From positions 1 through 64,000 of the forward strand of contig CAJFGR010000021.1 of NCBI GenBank assembly GCA_904377845.1: a stretch of 64,000 nucleotides of DNA. The letters are read 5' to 3'. The translations under genes and the position numbers were made by a program. Below the pieces are notes generated by a model. That model did not search any database, was not told the DNA's origin, and worked only from the letters and a program-made list of their open reading frames with translations. Within the stretch, counting starts at the first letter, position 1, and each line of letters opens with the position of its first letter. Below, one piece after another: positions 27,199 to 36,547 of this stretch. This DNA is from an uncultured Ruminococcus sp. (GTDB taxonomy: Bacteria; Bacillota; Clostridia; Lachnospirales; Lachnospiraceae).

Positions 27199-29838
27199 AT
27201 GCAGCCATATGGAGTAAACCAGCTTAGAAAAATGTTTCTGGAGTTCTTCGAGAGCAAAGGACACCTTGCAATGAAGAGCTTTTCTCTGGTGCCGCATAAT
27301 GATAAGAGCTTGCTGCTCATCAATTCAGGAATGGCACCTTTAAAACCATATTTTACCGGACAGGAAATCCCGCCGAGAAGAAGGGTTACAACCTGTCAGA
27401 AATGTATCCGTACCGGAGATATCGAGAATGTAGGAAAGACCGCGCGTCACGGCACATTCTTTGAGATGCTCGGCAACTTTTCTTTCGGTGACTATTTTAA
27501 AACCGAGGCGATCCACTGGACATGGGAGTTTCTGACCGAGGTTGTTGGACTTGATCCAGACCGTCTGTATCCGTCTGTCTATGTAGATGATGACGAGGCT
27601 TTCGAGATCTGGAATAAAGAGATCGGAATTCCTGCCGACAGGATTTTTAAATTCGGAAAAGAAGATAACTTCTGGGAGCATGGTTCAGGTCCATGCGGTC
27701 CCTGCTCCGAGGTGTATTACGACAGAGGAGAGAAATACGGATGCGGCAGGCCGGACTGTACGGTGGGCTGCGACTGCGATCGCTATATGGAAATCTGGAA
27801 TGACGTGTTTACACAGTTTGACAATGACGGGAACGGCCATTACACCGAGCTGGAGCAGAAGAATATCGATACCGGTATGGGACTGGAGCGTCTCGCAAGT
27901 GTTGTACAGGATGTAGATTCTATCTTTGACGTAGATACTATAAAGGCACTCAGGGACCACGTATGCCGTCTGGCAGATAAAGAATACGGAAAAGAATATA
28001 AAGATGATGTGTCTATCCGTGTTATCACGGATCATATCCGTTCTGTGACGTTTATGATCTCCGACGGAATCATGCCGTCCAACGAGGGACGCGGATATGT
28101 ACTCCGCCGTCTGTTAAGAAGAGCCTGCCGTCACGGAAGACTGCTCGGCATCCACAAGGGATTCCTTCCGGAACTGGCCGAGAATGTGATAGAGGGATCC
28201 AAGGACGGATATCCGGAACTTGAGGAAAAGAAAGAGTTCATTCTCAAAGTAATTGCAAAAGAGGAAGAGCAGTTCAATAAGACAATTGACCAGGGACTCG
28301 GTATCCTGGCTGATATGATCTCCGACATGGAGACAAAAGGTGAGAAAACATTGAACGGCGAAGATGCATTCCGCCTTTATGACACATACGGATTCCCTCT
28401 GGATCTGACAAAGGAGATCCTTGAGGAAAAAGAGCTCGGTGTGGATGAAGAAGGATTCCATGCGTGCATGGAAGTACAGAGGAAGAAAGCCCGCGATGCC
28501 CGTGAAGTGACAAACTATATGGGTGCTGATGTCACAGTATATGAGTCCATCGATCCGAGTGTGACAAGTACTTTTGTCGGATACGACAATCTGACATATG
28601 AGTCTCATGTGACTGTGCTCACCACTGAAGACGAGATCGTCGAGGCACTTTCCGAAGGACAGAAAGGAACGATTTTTGTACAGGAAACACCGTTCTATGC
28701 AACGAGCGGAGGCCAGGAGGCTGATACAGGATATATCCGCACAGCAGAAGGCGAATTTAAAGTCGAAGATACTGTGAAACTTCTCGGCGGAAAGATCGGC
28801 CACATCGGCGTAATGACAAAAGGCATGATCAAAAACGGCGATAAAGTTACCCTTGAAGTAAATGCAAAGAAACGCGCACTTTCCGCCAGAAATCACAGCG
28901 CGACCCATCTGCTTCAGAAAGCACTGCGCACAGTGCTGGGAACACACGTAGAACAGGCGGGCTCCAGTGTGAATGAGGACAGACTGAGATTTGACTTTAC
29001 TCATTTCTCTGCAATGACTCCGGAAGAACTGCAGAAAGTAGAAGATATGGTAAATGAGCAGATCTCGAACGGTCTGGATGTTGTTATAAAGAATATGCCG
29101 ATCGAAGAGGCAAAAAAGACCGGCGCCCAGGCACTGTTTGGCGAGAAATACGGAGATATTGTCCGTGTTGTCAATATGGGAGACTTTTCTACTGAATTCT
29201 GCGGCGGAACTCATGTAAAGAATACTTCTGAGATCATGGCATTTAAGATTATTTCCGAGAGCGGTGTGGCTGCGGGTGTCCGCCGTATCGAAGCACTCAC
29301 ATCTGACGGACTTATGAAGTACTATGCACATATAGAAGAGACACTGAAAAATGCAGCTCATCTTCTGAAAGCCACTCCGGAGAACCTTGCAGACAAGATT
29401 ACTCATATGATGGCAGAGAACAAATCTCTCCACGGCGAGGTGGAGAGCCTGAAGAGCAAAATGGCTCAGGAAGCTGCCGGTGATGTAATGGATCAGGTAA
29501 AAGAGGTAAAAGGAGTTAAATTGCTCGCAGCACAGCTTGATGGTATCGACATGAACGGACTGCGAGATCTCGGCGACCAGCTCAAAGCAAAACTTGGCGA
29601 GGGAGTTGTTGTTCTTGCATCGGCAAACGACGGCAAAGTCAGCCTTATGGTAACTGCCACGGACGAGGCGATGAAGAAAGGCGCCCATGCCGGAAATCTT
29701 GTAAAGGCGATTGCAGGATGTGTCGGCGGTGGCGGCGGCGGACGCCCGAATATGGCCCAGGCAGGCGGCAAAAATCCGGCGGGCATTCCGGATGCTCTCG
29801 CTAAAGTTCCCGAAGTGCTGGAGTCACAGATCAAATAG
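27199..29838 (+). CDS. alaS: Alanine-tRNA ligase
   Basis: 879 aa class II synthetase. The editing-domain zinc motifs HSATHLL and CGGTHV are present, the aminoacylation core is N-terminal, and a Gly-rich C-terminal region (GGGGGGRPNMAQAGG) belongs to the C-Ala domain. GAGGAGG precedes ATG 27199. No T-box leader is recognisable in the 134 bases upstream. Confidence 0.97.
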   Translation: MQPYGVNQLRKMFLEFFESKGHLAMKSFSLVPHNDKSLLLINSGMAPLKPYFTGQEIPPRRRVTTCQKCIRTGDIENVGKTARHGTFFEMLGNFSFGDYFKTEAIHWTWEFLTEVVGLDPDRLYPSVYVDDDEAFEIWNKEIGIPADRIFKFGKEDNFWEHGSGPCGPCSEVYYDRGEKYGCGRPDCTVGCDCDRYMEIWNDVFTQFDNDGNGHYTELEQKNIDTGMGLERLASVVQDVDSIFDVDTIKALRDHVCRLADKEYGKEYKDDVSIRVITDHIRSVTFMISDGIMPSNEGRGYVLRRLLRRACRHGRLLGIHKGFLPELAENVIEGSKDGYPELEEKKEFILKVIAKEEEQFNKTIDQGLGILADMISDMETKGEKTLNGEDAFRLYDTYGFPLDLTKEILEEKELGVDEEGFHACMEVQRKKARDAREVTNYMGADVTVYESIDPSVTSTFVGYDNLTYESHVTVLTTEDEIVEALSEGQKGTIFVQETPFYATSGGQEADTGYIRTAEGEFKVEDTVKLLGGKIGHIGVMTKGMIKNGDKVTLEVNAKKRALSARNHSATHLLQKALRTVLGTHVEQAGSSVNEDRLRFDFTHFSAMTPEELQKVEDMVNEQISNGLDVVIKNMPIEEAKKTGAQALFGEKYGDIVRVVNMGDFSTEFCGGTHVKNTSEIMAFKIISESGVAAGVRRIEALTSDGLMKYYAHIEETLKNAAHLLKATPENLADKITHMMAENKSLHGEVESLKSKMAQEAAGDVMDQVKEVKGVKLLAAQLDGIDMNGLRDLGDQLKAKLGEGVVVLASANDGKVSLMVTATDEAMKKGAHAGNLVKAIAGCVGGGGGGRPNMAQAGGKNPAGIPDALAKVPEVLESQIK

Positions 29839-29901
29839 AAGAAAAACACAGCTTCGCGTTGATGTGATTACGATGTTTTCAGAGTTTTTTGATCAAAACA
29901 G

Positions 29902-29929
29902 TTGACGGGAAAGAAAAATATGATATAAT
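29902..29929 (+). promoter_or_regulatory. SigA-type promoter of rpsU
   Basis: TTGACG (29902-29907), 16 bases, TATAAT (29924-29929). The downstream leader has GGGGAGG and AAGGTG before ATG 30009. Confidence 0.75.
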
Positions 29930-30008
29930 CTTTGTTAGTGCAATAAAAATACCCGAACAGTCGTATTATGCACAATACAAGGCTGGAGGGGAGGTAAGGT
30001 GTGAGACT

Positions 30009-30126
30009 ATGTCAAATGTAATCGTTAAAGAAAACGAGACGTTATCGCAAAAGAGAACACTATGAAAAGCCAAGCGTAAGACGTAAGAAAAAATCTGAAG
30101 CTGCTAGAAAACGTAAATATAATTAA
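30009..30126 (+). pseudogene. rpsU: Ribosomal protein bS21 with internal frame-breaking deletion
   Basis: From ATG 30009 the frame reads the normal S21 start (MSNVIVKENETL) but stops at 30063-30065. From about 30043, in the +1 frame, the normal S21 C terminus reads through (KREHYEKPSVRRKKKS to KRKYN) and stops at 30124-30126. The middle of the protein, roughly 20 residues in an expected 58, is missing: about 59 bases if the family length applies. As written it makes no intact S21. Either a true deletion or an assembly error. Confidence 0.85.
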
Positions 30127-30138
30127 TAAGTGCACTTT

Positions 30139-30173
30139 AAACAGGATGTCATACTCAGTGGCATCCTGTTTTT
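30139..30173 (+). terminator. Intrinsic terminator after rpsU
   Basis: AAACAGGATG pairs with CATCCTGTTT around a 13-base loop, followed by TTT. Confidence 0.88.
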
Positions 30174-30343
30174 GCTGTATTCTCTTTGCTGAAAGTGAGA
30201 TAATAAATAAACAGGAAAGTGTCCGGCAGAAATACCGGCGATTTTTATTACTCTTGCAGAATAAAGATTGCAACATATATATATAATTTCCTGCAATTTC
30301 ACCAAGATAAAGTGATAAAACTGCAAATTACTGAAAGTTATGA

Positions 30344-30372
30344 TTGACAATAATTCATTTTCTTTATAAAAT
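30344..30372 (+). promoter_or_regulatory. Promoter of gdhA
   Basis: TTGACA (30344-30349), 17 bases, TAAAAT (30367-30372). Start expected near 30379, just before the leader hairpins. Confidence 0.7.
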
Positions 30373-30380
30373 ATACGAGT

Positions 30381-31783
<1,403 letters not shown>

Positions 31784-31825
31784 GATTGATTCTGACAGCA
31801 AACGATGAAAAAAATGTGAAATTTG

Positions 31826-31854
31826 TTGACACATTCTGAAAATTCCTTTATAGT
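31826..31854 (+). promoter_or_regulatory. SigA-type promoter of the riboswitch-ATPase unit
   Basis: TTGACA (31826-31831), 17 bases, TATAGT (31849-31854). Confidence 0.8.
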
Positions 31855-31861
31855 AAACATT

Positions 31862-32003
31862 GGTAAAAGGGAGTAACTGGCGCTTGTGTCAAGCGTTTGC
31901 GATATCGTCAGTACGATGACAGTGTCATCCGTATCGCGATTAAACGGTGAGACTTTTATTGCATTACATAACAACGTTGTGCAATAGAAGTCTCATTTTT
32001 TAT
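31862..32003 (+). ncRNA. yybP-ykoY-type (Mn2+) riboswitch with terminator
   Basis: The leader has the two conserved elements of the yybP-ykoY aptamer, GGGAGTAAC (about 31869-31877) and GGTGAGAC (about 31947-31954), with stems between them. Immediately downstream, 31949-31963 pairs with 31980-31994 in a 15-base stem (one G-U pair), then ATTTTTTATT. The terminator uses the GAGAC of the aptamer, so folding is mutually exclusive: ligand-bound aptamer should permit read-through. The following gene, a P-type cation ATPase, is a known target class. Confidence 0.85.
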
Positions 32004-32036
32004 TGCACTGCGCAAGTTACAGGAGGAGAGACAAAG

Positions 32037-34655
32037 ATGAAACAGTATTATCAATTATCCGGTGAAGAGACAATCATGCAGATCAACGGATCCCTGGAGC
32101 CTCTCACCGAAGAGCAGGTATTGGAACATCAGGAAAAATACGGCCCGAATGAACTGGTAGAAGGCAAAAAGAAGACAGTCCTTCAGATCTTTCTCGAGCA
32201 GTACAAGGATTTCCTTGTTATCATCCTGATTATTGCGGCAATTGCATCCGGATTTATGGGCGATATGGAGAGTGCGCTTGTAATTCTGATCGTAATTACG
32301 ATGAATGCAATTCTTGGAACTGTTCAGACAATTAAAGCAGAGCAGTCACTGGCCAGTCTGAAGAAACTGTCCGGTCCGGAAGCAAAAGTACTCCGCAACG
32401 GAAATGTCGTACAGATTCCGTCATCCGAAGTGACAGTGGGAGACATTGTGATGCTGGATGCAGGTGACTACATTCCGGCCGACGGGCGTCTGACAGAATG
32501 TGCCAGCCTTAAAGTCGATGAGAGTGCCCTGACAGGCGAAAGCCTCGGCGTTGAAAAGACAACTGAAATTATAAATGAGGAAGAAGTTCCTCTTGGTGAC
32601 CGCATCAATATGGTATATTCCGGAAGCTTTGTGACATACGGACGCGGTGCTTTTGTAGTTACCGGTATCGGTATGGAGACAGAAGTCGGCAAGATAGCAA
32701 GTCTGTTAAAGACAACTTCTGAGAAGAGAACACCGCTTCAGATCAATCTTGATCAGTTCGGACAGAAACTTTCTATTCTGATCCTCGTATTCTGTGCGAT
32801 CCTGTTCGGAATCAGTATTTTCAGGGGAGACAACATCGGAGATGCATTCCTCTTTGCAGTTGCTCTTGCTGTTGCGGCAATTCCGGAGGCATTAAGCTCT
32901 ATCGTAACGATCGTGCTTTCTTTCGGTACACAGAAGATGGCAAAAGAACATGCAATTATGCGTAAGCTTCAGGCTGTAGAAGGACTCGGAAGCGTGTCAG
33001 TTATCTGTTCTGATAAGACAGGCACACTGACGCAGAATAAAATGACAGTAGAAGACTACTATGTAGATGAGAAGTGTATTAAAGCTGCAGATGTAGATAT
33101 CAATGATCCGTCACAGAGCCGCCTGCTCATCAGCAGTATGCTCTGCAATGACTCAAAAAACACAGATGGTGTGGAAATCGGAGATCCTACTGAGACAGCC
33201 CTGATCAATCTTGGCAGCAAGCTGGGGCTTGATCCGGAGGCGGTCCGTGCGAAATATCCGCGTGAAAGTGAAAATCCGTTTGACAGCGACAGAAAGCTGA
33301 TGTCCACAAAACACACGATGGAAGGCGTGCCGACTATGGTGATTAAGGGAGCCGTGGATGTACTCCTTGACCGCATGACCCAGATTCAGATCGGCGATGA
33401 AATCCGGCCGCTGACCGGCACTGACCGTAAAAATATCGAAGATCAGAATCAGAAATTCTCCAGAGAAGGACTTCGTGTACTGGCATTTGGATATAAAGTT
33501 GTATCAGATGAGGAAGAGCTGACTCTTGATGATGAATACGATCTGACATTTATAGGTCTGATCGCTATGATGGATCCGCCGCGTGAGGAGTCCAAGGCTG
33601 CCGTCGCAGAATGTAAGAAGGCCGGCATCCGTCCGATCATGATTACAGGCGACCATAAAGTAACCGCAGCGGCAATTGCAAAACGTATCGGTATTCTTGA
33701 AAATGAATCCGAGGCGTGCGAAGGCGCTGAAATTGATAAGATGTCTGATGAAGAACTGAAAGATTTTGTAGAAGGTATTTCTGTATATGCCCGTGTATCA
33801 CCGGAGCACAAGATCCGTATTGTACGTGCATGGCAGGATAAAGGGAACATTGTATCCATGACCGGAGACGGTGTTAACGATGCTCCGGCACTGAAACAGG
33901 CAGACATCGGTGTAGCCATGGGTATTACCGGAAGTGAGGTATCCAAAGACGCAGCGGCAATGGTGCTGACAGACGACAACTTTGCTACAATTGTAAAAGC
34001 GGTCGAGAATGGCCGAAATATATACCGCAATATCAAAGCGGCTATCCAGTTCCTGCTTTCAGGTAACTTCGGCGCTATTCTTGCCGTGCTCTATGCATCG
34101 ATCATGGCGCTTCCAGTACCGTTTGCACCTGTTCATCTGCTGTTTATCAATCTTCTGACAGACAGTCTCCCGGCAATTGCACTTGGCCTGGAACCGGGCT
34201 CTAAAGAGGTGATGAACGAGAAGCCAAGACCGATGAACGAGTCAATCCTGACCAAAGACTTTCTGATCAAGATCGGAACAGAAGGATTATCAATCGCCGT
34301 AACAACCATGATCGCGTTTATGATCGGTTACCATGGTAATAACGAACTGCTTGGAAGTACAATGGCATTTGCAACATTATGTTCTGCTCGTCTGTTCCAC
34401 GGATTTAACTGTAAATCCGACAGACCGGTCGTATTTACACGCAGAGTAGTAAATAACAAATTCCTGATCGGCGCATTTGTCCTCGGAATCATCCTGATAA
34501 CAGCTGTCGTTATGATACCTGGACTTCACAATATGTTTAAAGTACAGACACTTACACTGACGCAGCTCCTTATCGTATATGGACTTGCAGCAGTAAACAT
34601 TCCGATCATTCAGGCAATGAAAGGAATCCGTCTTCTGTTTAAGAAGAAGAAATAA
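32037..34655 (+). CDS. P-type cation ATPase (Ca2+/Mn2+ type)
   Basis: 872 aa P2-type pump. It has the actuator motif (TGES), the phosphorylation motif DKTGTLT, the hinge TGDGVNDAPAL and about ten membrane helices. The Pro-containing helix IPEALSS is of Ca2+-pump type. AGGAGGAGAG precedes ATG 32037. The Mn2+-type riboswitch upstream argues for manganese export, with calcium possible. ftsH follows 11 bases after the stop. Confidence 0.88.
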   Translation: MKQYYQLSGEETIMQINGSLEPLTEEQVLEHQEKYGPNELVEGKKKTVLQIFLEQYKDFLVIILIIAAIASGFMGDMESALVILIVITMNAILGTVQTIKAEQSLASLKKLSGPEAKVLRNGNVVQIPSSEVTVGDIVMLDAGDYIPADGRLTECASLKVDESALTGESLGVEKTTEIINEEEVPLGDRINMVYSGSFVTYGRGAFVVTGIGMETEVGKIASLLKTTSEKRTPLQINLDQFGQKLSILILVFCAILFGISIFRGDNIGDAFLFAVALAVAAIPEALSSIVTIVLSFGTQKMAKEHAIMRKLQAVEGLGSVSVICSDKTGTLTQNKMTVEDYYVDEKCIKAADVDINDPSQSRLLISSMLCNDSKNTDGVEIGDPTETALINLGSKLGLDPEAVRAKYPRESENPFDSDRKLMSTKHTMEGVPTMVIKGAVDVLLDRMTQIQIGDEIRPLTGTDRKNIEDQNQKFSREGLRVLAFGYKVVSDEEELTLDDEYDLTFIGLIAMMDPPREESKAAVAECKKAGIRPIMITGDHKVTAAAIAKRIGILENESEACEGAEIDKMSDEELKDFVEGISVYARVSPEHKIRIVRAWQDKGNIVSMTGDGVNDAPALKQADIGVAMGITGSEVSKDAAAMVLTDDNFATIVKAVENGRNIYRNIKAAIQFLLSGNFGAILAVLYASIMALPVPFAPVHLLFINLLTDSLPAIALGLEPGSKEVMNEKPRPMNESILTKDFLIKIGTEGLSIAVTTMIAFMIGYHGNNELLGSTMAFATLCSARLFHGFNCKSDRPVVFTRRVVNNKFLIGAFVLGIILITAVVMIPGLHNMFKVQTLTLTQLLIVYGLAAVNIPIIQAMKGIRLLFKKKK

Positions 34656-34666
34656 GGAGATATTGA

Positions 34667-36523
34667 ATGAAAAAAGTACAGAAGCCAAGAAAACCACTGA
34701 TCGTTTATTACCTGATCGTGCTGGCTGTGCTGATCGTATTTAATTTTATTGTATTCCCTATGATGACAAGAGGGAATATCGAGGAAGTAGATTACGGGAC
34801 TTTCCTGACAATGGTAGATGAGAAGCAGGTCTCCAAAGTCCAGTTGGAGGGAGAAACGATCTATTTTACAGACAAGAGTGAGACTCCTCAGCAGTATGAG
34901 ACGACCAGATTCGAAGATCCGGATCTGGTCAACCGGCTGCAGGAATCAGGCTGCGAGTTCGGCAGAGTAGCAGAGGAACAGATGAATCCGTTTTTAAGTA
35001 TGCTGCTCTCACTTGTGATCCCGATCGTAGTATTTATCGTTATAGGGCAGCTCCTTTCCAGACAGCTCATGAAAAAAATGGGCGAGGGATCCGGCGGAGG
35101 CCCGTTCATGCAGTTCGGAAAAAGTAATGCGAAGATGTATGTGCAGTCCGAGACAGGCATCACATTCAATGATGTGGCCGGGGAGGACGAGGCAAAGGAG
35201 CTTCTCACAGAAATCGTTGACTTTCTCCATAATCCGCAGAAATATCAGGAGATCGGTGCGATCTGCCCGAAAGGAGCGCTGCTCGTAGGACCTCCGGGTA
35301 CCGGTAAGACACTGCTGGCAAAAGCAGTTGCAGGGGAGGCTGGAGTTCCCTTCTTCTCCATTTCCGGATCTGAATTTGTAGAAATGTTTGTCGGTATGGG
35401 AGCCTCAAAAGTCCGCGATCTGTTTAAGCAGGCAAATGAAAAGGCGCCGTGTATCGTATTTATCGATGAGATCGATACGATCGGAAAGAAACGTGACAGC
35501 CAGGGATTTGCCGGGAACGATGAGCGTGAGCAGACTCTGAACCAGCTTCTGACTGAAATGGACGGATTCGATGCGTCCAAAGGCGTTGTGATCCTGGCGG
35601 CAACGAACCGTCCGGACACTTTGGATCCTGCTCTTTTAAGACCGGGAAGATTTGACCGGAGAATTCCGGTAGAACTGCCGGATCTGAAAGGCAGGGAAGA
35701 GATTCTGAAAGTTCATGCAAAAAAGATCAAAGTCGGAGATGACGTAGATTTCAGCGCCATCGCAAGAGCGGCATCGGGAGCCTCCGGTGCAGAACTTGCA
35801 AATATGGTAAATGAAGCTGCGTTAAGGGCAGTACGCGAGAATCGTAAATTTGTAACTCAATCTGATCTGGAAGAGAGTATTGAGGTCGTGATTGCAGGCT
35901 ATCAGAAGAAAAACAAGGTGCTCTCTACAAAAGAGAAACTGATCGTGGCATATCACGAGATCGGGCATGCTCTTGTAGCTGCCCTGCAGACCAATTCTGC
36001 GCCTGTTACGAAAATTACGATTATACCGAGGACTTCAGGAGCACTCGGATATACCATGCAGGTGGATGAAGAAGAAAGAAACCTGATGTCGAAAGAAGAG
36101 CTGGCAAATAAGATTGCCACCCTGACAGGAGGTCGCTGCGCAGAGGAGTTGGTATTCGGCTCAGTTACCACAGGCGCTTCTAACGATATTGAGCAGGCGA
36201 CTAAGCTGGCACGTGCCATGATCACACGTTATGGTATGAGCGACAAGTTCGGTATGGTGGCGCTCGAAACCCAGGCCAACCCATATCTGGGCGGGGACAG
36301 CAGTTTAAGCTGTTCGCCGGAAACTGCCGCAGTGATTGATGATATGGTGGTGGATACTGTAAAGGATGCCTATGACAGGGCAATGAAACTGCTCAGGGAT
36401 AATCAGGGGAAACTCCATGAACTCGCAAAATACCTGTATGAGAAAGAGACAATCACGGGAGAAGAGTTCATGGGAATTCTGACCCGCAAAGCTATTCCCG
36501 AAGAGGAGCAACACGAATCATAG
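34667..36523 (+). CDS. ftsH: ATP-dependent zinc metalloprotease FtsH
   Basis: 618 aa membrane AAA+ protease. Two N-terminal membrane helices (about residues 12-32 and 108-130) flank an extracytoplasmic domain. The AAA module has Walker A GPPGTGKT and the second-region block RPGRFDRRIPV, and the zinc site is HEIGH. AAGGAGAT precedes the start. It lies between two P-type ATPase genes and probably shares transcription with both. Confidence 0.96.
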   Translation: MKKVQKPRKPLIVYYLIVLAVLIVFNFIVFPMMTRGNIEEVDYGTFLTMVDEKQVSKVQLEGETIYFTDKSETPQQYETTRFEDPDLVNRLQESGCEFGRVAEEQMNPFLSMLLSLVIPIVVFIVIGQLLSRQLMKKMGEGSGGGPFMQFGKSNAKMYVQSETGITFNDVAGEDEAKELLTEIVDFLHNPQKYQEIGAICPKGALLVGPPGTGKTLLAKAVAGEAGVPFFSISGSEFVEMFVGMGASKVRDLFKQANEKAPCIVFIDEIDTIGKKRDSQGFAGNDEREQTLNQLLTEMDGFDASKGVVILAATNRPDTLDPALLRPGRFDRRIPVELPDLKGREEILKVHAKKIKVGDDVDFSAIARAASGASGAELANMVNEAALRAVRENRKFVTQSDLEESIEVVIAGYQKKNKVLSTKEKLIVAYHEIGHALVAALQTNSAPVTKITIIPRTSGALGYTMQVDEEERNLMSKEELANKIATLTGGRCAEELVFGSVTTGASNDIEQATKLARAMITRYGMSDKFGMVALETQANPYLGGDSSLSCSPETAAVIDDMVVDTVKDAYDRAMKLLRDNQGKLHELAKYLYEKETITGEEFMGILTRKAIPEEEQHES

Positions 36524-36547
36524 TTTTACGAAAAAAGAAGGTAGAAT

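Noticed and set aside
28114-29688. 524-codon open frame on the - strand inside alaS
   Set aside because: alaS is certain on the + strand; this is a codon-bias shadow rich in Cys, Phe and His.
30174-30340. Small gene or RNA between the rpsU terminator and gdhA promoter
   Set aside because: AT-rich, no start with ribosome-binding site, and only a four-base CCGG hairpin.
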